Shown: positions 42,631 through 51,485 of the stretch, one piece after another
Layout: each line of letters opens with the position of its first letter
How positions within the stretch are numbered: position 1 is the stretch's first letter
Origin: Pseudomonadota bacterium
Lineage (GTDB): Bacteria; Pseudomonadota; Gammaproteobacteria; Pseudomonadales; Oceanobacteraceae
Direction: 5' to 3'
Assembly: GCA_030145845.1 (NCBI GenBank)
Contig: JAIXHJ010000010.1
Location: forward strand, 1 to 64,000
DNA: 64,000 nt
Program-made: the position numbers and the translations under genes
The notes under the pieces: model-generated
The model's input: the letters and a program-made list of their open reading frames with translations, nothing else
What the model was told of the DNA's origin: nothing
The model's database searches: none

Positions 42631-43511
42631 CCTTTTTTCTCCGTATACATGGTCACCAGAGTACAGGGGTCACGCTCAGCATTGCCCTGTGTTGCATGCA
42701 GGCGCATCAGCTCTGCGCCCAGCCCGGCCATGGGAATGGCACTGTTCATATCCCTGGCCAGAGCATTGGCCATATCCAGATCTTTAAGCAACGTCTTTAC
42801 ATGCCATTTAACGGCGTCAAAATCACGCTCTGCCATCCTCGGACCGGTTAACTGCAGAGGAATGGAGTCGGCAAAGCCGCCCTGCAGCGCCTGCGGAATA
42901 CGGCTGGCATCCACGCCGGCTTTTTCCGCCAGTGCCATCATTTCTGCCATCACCAGTACATTACAGCTGACCAGCATCTGGTTGCCGATCTTGGTCACCT
43001 GTCCGGCACCCGTCGGTCCCATATGGGTTACCCGCTGCGCCAGCGGTGCCAGAACCGGGCGCAGACGGTCAATCACTTCCGCATCGCCGCCAGCCATGAC
43101 TGCCAGCGTGCCCTGCTCTGCCCCCGCCACGCCACCGGATACCGGTGCATCCACCCAGGGCACGGCACAGCTCTGCGCCAGACACTGAGCCATATCCCGG
43201 GTCGCGGCCGGATCAATACTGGAAAAATCCACCAGCACCTGACCTGGGCGGGCCGCCTGTGCCACCCCCTTGTCGCCGAAGACTACAGCGTTAACGGCTG
43301 CAGTATCGGTGACACACAGCATAATAATGTCGCAGCCAGAGACCAGCTCCGCCACGCTATCAGCCACGACAGCCCCCGCAGCGGCCACCACCGCCGTTTT
43401 GTCACGACTGCGGTTCCAGACGCTGACCGCAAAACCGGCTGCCAGCAGGCGTAATGTCATCGGGGTTCCCATTAACCCCATACCGATAAAACCGATTTTC
43501 TGTTTGTTCAT
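42627..43511 (-). CDS. 2-hydroxy-3-oxopropionate (tartronate semialdehyde) reductase
   Basis: A 294-residue beta-hydroxyacid dehydrogenase. The NAD(P)-binding motif is GFIGMGLMGTPMTLRL. The substrate loop DAPVSGGVAGAEQGTLAVM and the catalytic Lys in GAGQVTKIGNQML are present, with FDAVKWHVKTLLKDLDMA near the end. It resembles GarR/GlxR, which reduces tartronate semialdehyde to glycerate; the neighbouring hyi-like gene supports that substrate over 3-hydroxyisobutyrate. A 9-bp dyad lies upstream. Confidence 0.88.
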   Translation of the reverse strand: MNKQKIGFIGMGLMGTPMTLRLLAAGFAVSVWNRSRDKTAVVAAAGAVVADSVAELVSGCDIIMLCVTDTAAVNAVVFGDKGVAQAARPGQVLVDFSSIDPAATRDMAQCLAQSCAVPWVDAPVSGGVAGAEQGTLAVMAGGDAEVIDRLRPVLAPLAQRVTHMGPTGAGQVTKIGNQMLVSCNVLVMAEMMALAEKAGVDASRIPQALQGGFADSIPLQLTGPRMAERDFDAVKWHVKTLLKDLDMANALARDMNSAIPMAGLGAELMRLHATQGNAERDPCTLVTMYTEKKG

Positions 43512-43578
43512 TGGACCTCCGGACAGGCGCCAATAATATCAAAGACTTATCTCAGGCATAGTGAATTAATGCCATTTT

Positions 43579-43609
43579 ATTGTCGTTTCTTAACAAAAGT
43601 AACGACAAT
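43579..43609. promoter_or_regulatory. Dyad operator upstream of the garR-hyi pair
   Basis: ATTGTCGTT and AACGACAAT form a perfect 9-bp inverted repeat with a 13-bp spacer, about 68 bp upstream of the reductase start. The regulator is not adjacent. Confidence 0.5.
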
Positions 43610-43729
43610 CAGGCGTATGAAACCGGCCACTGCAGCACGCCTGGTTACAATAAAGATTCCGCTGTCGGCTGTCGCTCCGCCATGGCTCGCCTATGATGAA
43701 ATGACTGGTTAACCAAAGGAATTATAATT

Positions 43730-44557
43730 ATGAATATGGCAGCCATTTTTTCTGAATCCCGCCAACTCCCGCACATTCCGCGGGTCGTTCAGGAACTGAT
43801 AGAAAGCTTCCGTGATGACGACGTCAGCATTGATGAGATCAGCCGCAAAGTCGCCATGGATCAGGCGCTGACCGCCAAGGTTCTGCGTCTGGCCAACTCC
43901 GCGCATTATGGTGTCTCCCACACCATCGCCAATCCGCACGATGCCATTATGCTGCTCGGCCTGGGCACACTGCGTACCATGGTACTGGCCTCCGGTATGA
44001 CGACAGCATTCAGGGCTCCCGCGGGTTTCGACCAGAAAAAATTCTGGCGCGATGCCTTTGCCGTCGCGGCCCTGTCACGCTGGATTGCCGCTTACGTGCC
44101 CGGCTGCGATAAAGAAACCGCGTTCACCTGTGGCATGCTGCACTCCATCGGCAGTCTGCTGATCCGGGTGGTAATGCCAAAAGAAGCTCAGAGTATGGAT
44201 GAAGCAGAAGCCATGGGTGGCAAACGCCATACCCTGGAAAGTGGCCAGCTGGGGTTTAACTATGCCGATGTCGGGGCCGAACTGGCCAAACGCTGGAAGT
44301 TTCCCGACGATATTCAGGCCGCGGTACTGGAGCAGAATTATGCCGACCTGGACCGCCCTTATTCTGTACTCGCCGGAGTGCTGTATATTGCCCGTTATCT
44401 GCATCAGGCACACGATGAAGGTGTTGATGAGGCACGGATTAAAGAGGAATTTCCCTATGCCGTAGCTCACACCATCGGTATGAAGGTGGAACAGGCCTGC
44501 GCCGACCTCAGTCAGTCGGACGATCTCGACTCCGGCCTCGACAGTCTGCTGGATTAA
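43730..44557 (+). CDS. HDOD-domain signalling protein
   Basis: A 275-residue single-domain HDOD protein: LPHIPRVVQELIESFRDDDV, ISRKVAMDQALTAKVLRLAN, DAIMLLGLGTLRTMVLAS and FTCGMLHSIGSLL are the family blocks. HDOD proteins lack the full HD catalytic pair and act as scaffolds in stress, motility or cyclic-di-GMP signalling. No receiver or other output domain is attached. GGAATTATAATT precedes the ATG. It is convergent with the RimK-like gene, overlapping its stop by 4 nt. Confidence 0.88.
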   Translation: MNMAAIFSESRQLPHIPRVVQELIESFRDDDVSIDEISRKVAMDQALTAKVLRLANSAHYGVSHTIANPHDAIMLLGLGTLRTMVLASGMTTAFRAPAGFDQKKFWRDAFAVAALSRWIAAYVPGCDKETAFTCGMLHSIGSLLIRVVMPKEAQSMDEAEAMGGKRHTLESGQLGFNYADVGAELAKRWKFPDDIQAAVLEQNYADLDRPYSVLAGVLYIARYLHQAHDEGVDEARIKEEFPYAVAHTIGMKVEQACADLSQSDDLDSGLDSLLD

Positions 44558-45528
44558 GCCGGCACAGCATCCGCCATGGTATCCGCTGCAAACCACTCAC
44601 GGCTGCGGGCCACGCGCTCCGCAGCCGGCAGAGCAATATCAGCGCCGGATAAGGCATCAATTTTTCTCAGCCGGGGCAGCAACCCGGTGTTGTTGGCCAC
44701 CTGGATAGTCAGCCCCGGACGGGCATTCAGTTCCAGCAGCATCGGGCCATACCGGCGGTCGAGCACCATATCCGTTCCCAGATACCCCAGCCCGGTAACT
44801 TCGTAACAGCGGGCTGCCAGTTCCAGCAGAGTATCCCACTGCGGAATCTGCAGCGCCGTCAGATCGGCTCCGGTGTCCGGATGAATACGTACCGGATTAC
44901 CGTTCTGCACTGCATTCAGTGGCCGGCCGGTGGCGATATCCAGCCCGACACCAACGGCACCCTGATGCAGGTTGGCTTTGCCGTCTGAACTCCGGGTCGA
45001 CAGACGCATCATCGCCATCACCGGGTAACCACGGCAGACAATCACGCGGATATCTGGCACCCCTTCAAACGAAAAGCCATCCAGCTGCGGATCAAACTCG
45101 ATCAGCTCTTCAATAATGACGTTATCCGGACTGCCCCCCAGGCTGTATAGTCCGGCAAGAATATTGGACGCATGACGCTGCAGGTCGGCCAGCTCCACCA
45201 GTGCCCCACTGTTCTTGATCAGGGTACCGTCCGCCTGACGGCTGAGCACCAGAATGCCTTTCCCGCCACTGCCTTTGGCCGGCTTGATGGCAAAGCCCGT
45301 GACACCGTCGAGCAGTTCCGGCAGGTGCGACACACCATGCTGACTGGTGATGGTACCGATCAGCCCCGGCGTGGTGATGCCGGCACTCTGGGCCAGCAGT
45401 TTGGTTTTCAGTTTATTGTCCACCAGCGGATACAGACGGCGCGGGTTATAACGGCTGATATAGCGGATATTGCGCTGATTCATACCGAGAATACCGCGCT
45501 CTTTCAGGCGCCAGGGGGTAATAAACAT
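44554..45528 (-). CDS. RimK-like ATP-grasp alpha-L-glutamate ligase homologue
   Basis: A 324-residue ATP-grasp protein of the alpha-L-glutamate-ligase-like group. The start MFITPWRLKERGILGMNQRN is characteristic. ATP-binding motifs are GFAIKPAKGSGGKGILVLSR and, near the end, MLLELNARPGLTIQVANNTG. It is the last gene of a conserved triad with the transmembrane transglutaminase homologue (1 nt upstream) and a RimB-like aspartic protease. Such amidoligase neighbourhoods have been described from comparative genomics and are thought to modify a peptide or small metabolite. The substrate is unknown. Confidence 0.88.
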   Translation of the reverse strand: MFITPWRLKERGILGMNQRNIRYISRYNPRRLYPLVDNKLKTKLLAQSAGITTPGLIGTITSQHGVSHLPELLDGVTGFAIKPAKGSGGKGILVLSRQADGTLIKNSGALVELADLQRHASNILAGLYSLGGSPDNVIIEELIEFDPQLDGFSFEGVPDIRVIVCRGYPVMAMMRLSTRSSDGKANLHQGAVGVGLDIATGRPLNAVQNGNPVRIHPDTGADLTALQIPQWDTLLELAARCYEVTGLGYLGTDMVLDRRYGPMLLELNARPGLTIQVANNTGLLPRLRKIDALSGADIALPAAERVARSREWFAADTMADAVPA

Positions 45529-45529
45529 A

Positions 45530-47068
45530 TCAGTTGAACACCCGGAAACGGCGCAGTTCCAGCAGACGGTAACCTGTGTAGGAACCAATCATCAGCACCA
45601 GTGCCAGCACAATCAGCTGGATGCCAATAAAGTTAAAGGTCAGATGGCGCACCCAGGGATCATTCATCGCCCAGTAAGCCAGCACCGCCGTCAGCAGGCT
45701 GCCACCGCCCTGAATCATCACCTCTTTGCCGCCTTCTTCTTCCCACAGAATCGACATCCGCTCAATGGTCCAGGACAGAATAATCATCGGGAAGAAAGTA
45801 ATTTTCAGCCCCTCTGTCAGCCCCAGTTTATACGACAGCACACTGAACACACTGATAATGGCAATCACCGTAATAATCACTGCGGTGATCCTCGCCACCA
45901 GCAGCAGATTGAGACGCGACAGATAACCGCGGATAAACAGGCCGGTTGCCACCACCAGCAGAAAACCGATCAGACCGGTAACCAGTGAGGTCTGAATAAA
46001 AGCCAGCGCAATCAGCACCGGCATAAAGGTACCCGAAGTGCGGATGCCGACCAGTACCCGCAGAATACAGACGATCAGTGCACCGATCGGAATCAGCAGA
46101 ATGGTTTTGAACATCGCCTGCTCTTCAACCGGCAGACTGTGAATTGAGAAATTCAGGAAATCGTGCTGACTGGACAGGTTTTCGGCAATATTGGCATAAG
46201 TGGATTCTTCCCGTTTCAGCATGGAAAAGCGGATACCGGAATCCCGCCCGCCAACCACATCCAGCACCGGAGCCCCGCGCTGTTCCCACAGCAGCAATGG
46301 CGCATCAGCCTGTTTCAGTAACGACGTATGCTCCTGCCCCGGCAGTTCAAAAATCTGACTTTCATCACCGCTCCACACGCGCAGCAGCGGTGTCAGCATC
46401 TGCCGCCGGCGGCCATCCTGCAGGTCCAGCCCATAGACCAGCGTCGCCGGCACTCTGGCCTTGTGCAGCATGTCGACCCACAAAGCTGGCAGGTTGTCGG
46501 AAAAATGGGTTTTTAACAGCTCGATATTCTGTGCACTGTTTTCCTGCCGGAAACGTTTGAGCAGTTCCCGGGTAAGACTGAAGTTGCCCGCCGACGTACT
46601 GTAGGCCTCGGCCAGTACTTCACTGACCGCGGTGGCGTATGGCTCCGGCCAGCTCACCGGCACCAGCGGTGGCGCTTCCATCCCGCTTTCACCCGGCGCC
46701 TGACTGACCAGTATCTCTGCGCGGTAAAACAGCTCCTGGCGACCACTGGCTGCACGGATGGTCCATTCCGCGCGCGGCTCATCACCATCAATAAAATTCA
46801 GACCATAGCCCGGGGAAGCGCCCGCCTCCTTCAGAATGGTAAAGCCCTGCTGCGCCGATGGACGCACCATGGATACCCTGACCGGGCCATCATCAGCGGT
46901 GAACTCAACCTTGGCTTCCACCGACCAGATGGTCTGGGTTTCACCGTACATCAGCGGTACTTCATAAACCCAGTGGCGATGGAGGATAAGGAAAATACCC
47001 AGCGCCATCAGGATGGCGACCAGCGCATAAAAGGGGAAACGTGGAACAGACATACCGTAGACAGGCAT
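45530..47068 (-). CDS. Inactive transglutaminase fused to seven transmembrane helices
   Basis: A 512-residue inner-membrane protein. One N-terminal helix (FYALVAILMALGIFLILH) is followed by a periplasmic region of about 290 residues that includes a transglutaminase-like segment (LKTHFSDNLPALWVDMLHKARVPATLVYG) without the catalytic Cys. About seven helices follow, beginning FKTILLIPIGALIVCILRVL. It is the middle gene of the protease/transglutaminase-7TM/ATP-grasp triad and abuts both partners, so coordinated function is very likely. It may present a periplasmic peptide or sense envelope state; this is inference. Confidence 0.85.
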   Translation of the reverse strand: MPVYGMSVPRFPFYALVAILMALGIFLILHRHWVYEVPLMYGETQTIWSVEAKVEFTADDGPVRVSMVRPSAQQGFTILKEAGASPGYGLNFIDGDEPRAEWTIRAASGRQELFYRAEILVSQAPGESGMEAPPLVPVSWPEPYATAVSEVLAEAYSTSAGNFSLTRELLKRFRQENSAQNIELLKTHFSDNLPALWVDMLHKARVPATLVYGLDLQDGRRRQMLTPLLRVWSGDESQIFELPGQEHTSLLKQADAPLLLWEQRGAPVLDVVGGRDSGIRFSMLKREESTYANIAENLSSQHDFLNFSIHSLPVEEQAMFKTILLIPIGALIVCILRVLVGIRTSGTFMPVLIALAFIQTSLVTGLIGFLLVVATGLFIRGYLSRLNLLLVARITAVIITVIAIISVFSVLSYKLGLTEGLKITFFPMIILSWTIERMSILWEEEGGKEVMIQGGGSLLTAVLAYWAMNDPWVRHLTFNFIGIQLIVLALVLMIGSYTGYRLLELRRFRVFN

Positions 47069-47076
47069 AAAGAACC

Positions 47077-48084
47077 TTATTCTGTTTTCACCGGTGCCTC
47101 ATCCGGCACAGGACTTTTCTCTGCCGCCGGCGGGGCGGCGTTATCATCCGCACCGGACGGCTGAGCTGGCGCAGTATCCGCCTGCCCGGCTTGCTTGTCA
47201 GCATCCCCGTCAGTCTTCGCCGCGGCCGGTTTTTTCACCGCCGCAGGTTTGTCTGCGACAGACGCCTTATTATCCTTTTTCACTGCGCGTTCTGTTTTGC
47301 CGCCAGTATCGCTTTTTTTGTTCTCCGGAACCGGATCAGGTTCAAACTTTGGATGAATAAACTCACGTCCGACATCAATCAGGGTCACATCACGCAGGAA
47401 CTGACGGCCCAGCAGAATGGGATAGGTCATCTGCGAACGGTCGGTGAGATTGAATTCGGTGTCCTGCTGCAGGTTATTGCCCAGATTCACCGTCAGTGAG
47501 ACTACCGGCCGGCGGTCCACTTCGTCGGCTGACGCCTGACGGATGCGGACATGCCGTACCAGCGGCGCTTCGACTTCAATCGGCTGTGCTTCATCATCAT
47601 GCTGCAGAAAAAAGCGTACCCACTTTTCACCATTGCGTTCAAAGCGGGTGATGTTCTGCGCACTGAGCGACGAGGTCGCAGCACCACTGTCGACCCGGGC
47701 CTGATAGTGATGGCCCGGTGGTGTCAGGTAAATCCACTCGCTTGAGCCAATAATGGTTTTACCATCCAGCGCCGCCGCGCCTGCCGGCTCCTGACATTCA
47801 CTGGAAGCAAAATTCGGATTGGCAGCCACCAGGGATTTCAGCTGGTCATTCAGTTCATCAAACTGGCGGGTCTGCTGGCTCAGCGCTTTGCTGACTGCCT
47901 CCAGCTGGCTCAGATCGGTACAGTCCGGCGGTACCGGTACCGGGTTGTCAGCGACCACGTCATCCATAATGGCACGGATGCTGTCATTGGTTACCGCTCG
48001 GTGCTCGGGGGTTGGCCAGGATGTACAGCCGGCCAGCGTCAGCAGCACGGCCGGAATGAGGAAATATGATGCCCTCTGGGGCAT
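47077..48084 (-). CDS. RimB-like retropepsin-type protease lipoprotein
   Basis: A 335-residue protein with a lipoprotein signal (LIPAVLLTLAGC, then TSWPTPEHRAV). The Zn-protease/retropepsin-like domain (residues about 105-255) has IIGSSEWIYLTPPGHHYQAR, VDSGAATSSLSA with the catalytic-type Asp-Ser-Gly, and YPILLGRQFLRDVTLIDV. The final 80 residues are a Lys/Ala/Pro/Asp-rich disordered tail, which is unusual for the family. Family names such as ATP-dependent zinc protease are historical; the fold is that of aspartic peptidases. It starts the three-gene operon. Confidence 0.85.
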   Translation of the reverse strand: MPQRASYFLIPAVLLTLAGCTSWPTPEHRAVTNDSIRAIMDDVVADNPVPVPPDCTDLSQLEAVSKALSQQTRQFDELNDQLKSLVAANPNFASSECQEPAGAAALDGKTIIGSSEWIYLTPPGHHYQARVDSGAATSSLSAQNITRFERNGEKWVRFFLQHDDEAQPIEVEAPLVRHVRIRQASADEVDRRPVVSLTVNLGNNLQQDTEFNLTDRSQMTYPILLGRQFLRDVTLIDVGREFIHPKFEPDPVPENKKSDTGGKTERAVKKDNKASVADKPAAVKKPAAAKTDGDADKQAGQADTAPAQPSGADDNAAPPAAEKSPVPDEAPVKTE

Positions 48085-48173
48085 ATCCGCCTCCGTTGAG
48101 AATGATTTTCGAACGGCATTTAACCATGAACCCCATCAGATCAGAACACAGCGACAGTGTTTTTTATCAGCGG

Positions 48174-48205
48174 CAAAAAAGCCACTGCCGGCCGGGGGCG
48201 GTGGC
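48174..48205 (-). terminator. Second terminator after the bacterioferritin operon
   Basis: On the minus strand, GCCACCGCC and GGCAGTGGC pair (one mismatch) and are followed by TTTTTT. Confidence 0.55.
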
Positions 48206-48222
48206 ATATGACAGCCGGATAC

Positions 48223-48245
48223 AAAAAAAGCTCCCGAAGGAGCTT
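48223..48245 (-). terminator. Terminator of the bacterioferritin operon
   Basis: On the minus strand, AAGCTCC-TTCG-GGAGCTT followed by T-run, just after the second bfr gene; the UUCG loop makes it very stable. Confidence 0.75.
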
Positions 48246-48270
48246 ATCTGACAGCGGCAGAAAGGACAGA

Positions 48271-48741
48271 TCAGGCCATCTGCGACTGAATATAGTTCTG
48301 CAGGCCGATCTTATCGATCAGGCCCAACTGCTGTTCCAGCCAGTGTGCGTGATCTTCTTCGGTATCATCCAGCAGCTTGAGCAGCATATCGCGGGTCACG
48401 TAATCGTGTACCGACTCACAGTACTGCATCACTTCGCGCAGGTGAGCCACCACTTCGTATTCGAGATCCAGATCTGCCTGCAGCATGGACTGTACATCCT
48501 TACCCACATGAATCGGGGTGCGGGTTACCATATCCGGAATACCTTCCAGGAACAGAATACGTTCGATCAGCTGCGACGCGTGATCTTTTTCTTCCTCGAA
48601 TTCATGGTTGATACGCTCATGCAGCTTACCCAGCCCCCAGTCGAGATACATACGGGAGTGAATGAAGTACTGGTCCATCGCCGTCAGCTCACCGGCCAGC
48701 AGCGCGTTGAGCATTTCAATAACTTTTGCATCACCTTTCAT
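48271..48741 (-). CDS. bfr: Bacterioferritin, ferroxidase-type subunit
   Basis: A 156-residue bacterioferritin subunit. By alignment with E. coli Bfr all ferroxidase ligands are present: Glu18 (AGELTAMDQYF), Glu51 and His54 (EEEKDHASQL), Glu94 (DLDLEYEVV), and Glu127 and His130 (DTEEDHAHWLE). The haem-ligand position Met52 is Lys, so this chain probably cannot contribute to haem binding. The ATG at 48741 follows the upstream bfr stop by 2 nt, with GGGAG inside that gene. With the upstream gene it forms a complementary pair for an iron-storage heteropolymer. Confidence 0.93.
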   Translation of the reverse strand: MKGDAKVIEMLNALLAGELTAMDQYFIHSRMYLDWGLGKLHERINHEFEEEKDHASQLIERILFLEGIPDMVTRTPIHVGKDVQSMLQADLDLEYEVVAHLREVMQYCESVHDYVTRDMLLKLLDDTEEDHAHWLEQQLGLIDKIGLQNYIQSQMA

Positions 48742-48743
48742 AA

Positions 48744-49217
48744 TCAATCATCTCCCATCATGCTTTGCAGGTAATTCTGAATACCACTGTTTTCAATGAT
48801 GTACTGCTGACTTTCAATCCAGTCGAGATATTCTTCCTCATAGCTGAGAATACCTTCCAGCAGATCACGGCTGACAAAATCCTTAACCGATTCGCAATAA
48901 CCAATGGCTTCGCGCACCACGGCCAGTTGTTCGACAATCTGATCCATATCGCACCGCAGCATTTCTTCGGTATTTTCACCAATACGCAAACGGTTCAGTT
49001 TCTGCAGATTCGGCAGGCCTTCGAGAAACAGAATCCGCTCAATCAGAGCATCCGCCTGTTTCATATCCTTAATGGATTTTTTGTAGCATTTCTCATTCAG
49101 TTCTTCCAGGCCCCAGTTTTTATACATGCGGGCGTGCAGGAAATACTGGTTAATAGAAGTCAGTTCTATGCTGAGTATCTGATTCAGGTACTCATTAACC
49201 TTAGCGTCGCCTTTCAT
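48744..49217 (-). CDS. bfr: Bacterioferritin, haem-binding subunit with degenerate ferroxidase site
   Basis: A 157-residue bacterioferritin homologue. The haem ligand Met52 is kept (IKDMKQADALIERIL), but the ferroxidase centre is eroded: Glu51 is Asp, His54 is Gln, Glu94 is Ile (CDMDQIVEQL) and His130 is Tyr (YEEEYLDWIE). Glu18 and Glu127 remain. It should supply haem sites while the partner subunit oxidises iron, as in the two-subunit bacterioferritins of Pseudomonas and Neisseria. I prefer the ATG at 49217, 7 nt from AGGAG, over that at 49223. First gene of the pair. Confidence 0.92.
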   Translation of the reverse strand: MKGDAKVNEYLNQILSIELTSINQYFLHARMYKNWGLEELNEKCYKKSIKDMKQADALIERILFLEGLPNLQKLNRLRIGENTEEMLRCDMDQIVEQLAVVREAIGYCESVKDFVSRDLLEGILSYEEEYLDWIESQQYIIENSGIQNYLQSMMGDD

Positions 49218-49462
49218 AGCCATACTCCTGATTTTTATTGGCAGTCAGTTTATGCCGGCACTTCTGCTACCGCAACATAAATACCGTAAAGACGGGTCAT
49301 CGATTAATATAATCAGTGAATAAAATATAAAAACGCTATAACGGCCCATTAAATAAAATGGATTCTCGTTATTAAATGACCCACGGGTAATATCAGAATA
49401 ATTCCCAAACAAAAATCGATATTATTTTATCGGGAATAATATGAATGTCAGATATCCGACAT

Positions 49463-49939
49463 TCAGGCCGGGCGGATACCAATATCGTAGGTACCGTCGC
49501 TGTGAAACCGGACCACCTGCTGACGTTTTTTCCCCAGCAGCAGCGGCTCGTCATCGTAGAACAGAAAATTCTTCCAGTAACGGCGGAAAATTTTCCAGCT
49601 GGTCTGTACCACATGCTCTGAGCTGTAGCAGAAATACACCACGGTATTGTCATCCCAGCTGAGGTGAGCGGCAATCAGCTCCGGCAATTCATTGCTGTCA
49701 CTGTCCCAGTCATCCTGCCAGTTGCCTTTGTCAGTCCAGACACCATTACGCGCCGGCCAGTCATCACCGAGAAAATGACTGGCATGCGTGGCTTCCTTAC
49801 TGACCTGCTGACGCCAGAACTGCTGCGAGCCGGCTTCAGTCAGCGGCAGAATCTGAGACAGGTCATCCGCTGCCACCGGCAGTTCACGGTGACGGAAAAT
49901 CCAGCCCTGTCGGTATTCTGACCAGTCAAGGTAATTCAT
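49463..49939 (-). CDS. DUF2947-like protein
   Basis: A 158-residue soluble protein beginning MNYLDWSEYRQGWIFRHREL. It is rich in Trp and acidic residues (GNWQDDWDSDSNELPELIAA, LSWDDNTVVYFCYSS) and ends in VRFHSDGTYDIGIRP. The N-terminus resembles DUF2947 proteins known from Vibrio and relatives. No signal peptide or catalytic motif can be assigned. Single gene; function unknown. Confidence 0.65.
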   Translation of the reverse strand: MNYLDWSEYRQGWIFRHRELPVAADDLSQILPLTEAGSQQFWRQQVSKEATHASHFLGDDWPARNGVWTDKGNWQDDWDSDSNELPELIAAHLSWDDNTVVYFCYSSEHVVQTSWKIFRRYWKNFLFYDDEPLLLGKKRQQVVRFHSDGTYDIGIRPA

Positions 49940-50060
49940 AACAGTCCAACTCGTTGTGTGAGCCGCAAGGGTAGCACTTTTCGCACAACGGTTTAAGACG
50001 GTTGTGCGGCAGCCACAGCCCGGTTGCAGAGGTCATGACAGAAGAATGAAAAAGCAGGCG

Positions 50061-51341
50061 TCAGTGGCTGGCAGCCACGCAGTTACGGCCCTGACTTTTG
50101 GCGGAATACAGGGCGTTATCAGCGGCGTGCACCAGCTGACCAACGTCCAGGCCATCCTGCGGACGGGAAGCCAGGCCGGCTGACACCGTCATATGAATGC
50201 GGTCATCCGGGGTTTCCAGCGGCGTTGACGCCAGTGTGGTACGCAGCTCATCCACCAGCTGCCGGGCATCCGCACTGGCGGTGTGCGGCATCACCAGCAG
50301 AAACTCTTCCCCACCCCAGCGCATCAGCACATCCGAGGCGCGGATACGCGATGAGAAAACCCGCGCTGTCATCGCCAGCGCCAGGTCACCGACCGAATGC
50401 CCATAATGATCGTTAATGGTTTTAAAGGCATCCAGATCCAGCAGCGCAATACTGAGGTCATCCCTGTCGCGATCTGCCAGCCGCAGCAGACGCTCAAACG
50501 CCACATAACCGGCACGGCGGTTCAGCAGGCCGGTCAGCTCGTCCACCGTCGCCATGCGCAGCAGCTGTTCTTCCATCTGCTTGCGTTCATGAATATTACG
50601 TACCATGCCAACCACGCGCAGTGCGCGGCCATTTTCGTCACGGCCGGTCACCAGACCGCGGTCATGAATCCACAGGTAACCGCCCTGGCGTTTGCCCAGC
50701 CGGTATTCCAGTTCATAACGGTCGGTACGGCCATTGAGATAATCGTCCAGCAGACGTCCGACCCGTTCCTGATCGTCGGGGTGAATGGAATCTTTCCAGG
50801 TAAACAGGTTGTGATCGATCTCATACGGACCATAACCCAGCATGCGTTTGAGCGGCATGGAATAAAATACTTCATCGCGGACCACGTTCCAGTCCCACAT
50901 ACCGTCGGTCGCTTCATCCAGCACAAAGCGCAGTAAGGGTTCGCGGTCACTGATTTCTTCGTTGCCCAGCGAGGCGCGGGCCGTCAGATCGCGGGCGCTG
51001 ATCAGTAGCCGTTCCCGGCCGTCCCAGCACACGCTTTGCGCCATTTCCTCCACCGCAAATGCTTCCCCGCCGGCACGCAGATACCAGTGGTGAGAGCTGC
51101 CACCGGCCTTGCGGCGAACTGCTTCCACATATTGTTGCCAGCGGTGTGCGTCATATTCATCGTCGCGGATATCACACAGCGTTCGACAGCAGATGTCGGC
51201 CGCTGCCAGTGCCAGCTGCTCACAGGCTTCGCGGTTACAGGCCAGAACCGACGCATCTTCAGGGTTAACCACCAGCACAATTTCTTTCAGCTGATCAAAC
51301 GCCTGCATATTACGCTTAAGGTCTGAATCTCCAGTCGCCAC
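50061..51341 (-). CDS. PAS-domain diguanylate cyclase
   Basis: A 426-residue soluble protein. A first PAS-like region (residues about 15-125: KEIVLVVNPEDASVLACN) is followed by a PAS_3/PAC module (DEATDGMWDWNVVRDEVFYS, then GYLWIHDRGLVTGRDENGRA and VGMVRNIHERK). The GGDEF domain follows (ATVDELTGLLNRRAGYVAFE, LDLDAFKTINDHYGHSVGDL, RWGGEEFLLVMPH). RASD lies five residues before GGEEF, so the inhibitory site is intact and activity should be product-inhibited, unlike the membrane enzyme at 37436. The GTG start has GGGAG 8 nt upstream. Confidence 0.92.
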   Translation of the reverse strand: MATGDSDLKRNMQAFDQLKEIVLVVNPEDASVLACNREACEQLALAAADICCRTLCDIRDDEYDAHRWQQYVEAVRRKAGGSSHHWYLRAGGEAFAVEEMAQSVCWDGRERLLISARDLTARASLGNEEISDREPLLRFVLDEATDGMWDWNVVRDEVFYSMPLKRMLGYGPYEIDHNLFTWKDSIHPDDQERVGRLLDDYLNGRTDRYELEYRLGKRQGGYLWIHDRGLVTGRDENGRALRVVGMVRNIHERKQMEEQLLRMATVDELTGLLNRRAGYVAFERLLRLADRDRDDLSIALLDLDAFKTINDHYGHSVGDLALAMTARVFSSRIRASDVLMRWGGEEFLLVMPHTASADARQLVDELRTTLASTPLETPDDRIHMTVSAGLASRPQDGLDVGQLVHAADNALYSAKSQGRNCVAASH

Positions 51342-51441
51342 CGCAAATACTCCCTGTTATGGCACAAGCAGCCCGGCAGCCTCAGGCCAGCCTGCTGATA
51401 AATTAATAGATTTATCGTAAGGATAGACCAAAAACGCCAAC

Positions 51442-51469
51442 AAAAAAGCCACCCGAAGGTGGCTTTTTT
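51442..51469. terminator. Bidirectional-looking terminator after thrC
   Basis: AAAAAAGCCACC-CGAA-GGTGGCTTTTTT. It ends the thrC transcript on the minus strand, upstream of the PAS-GGDEF gene. Confidence 0.8.
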
Positions 51470-51485
51470 ACACTCTGAGCAGAAT

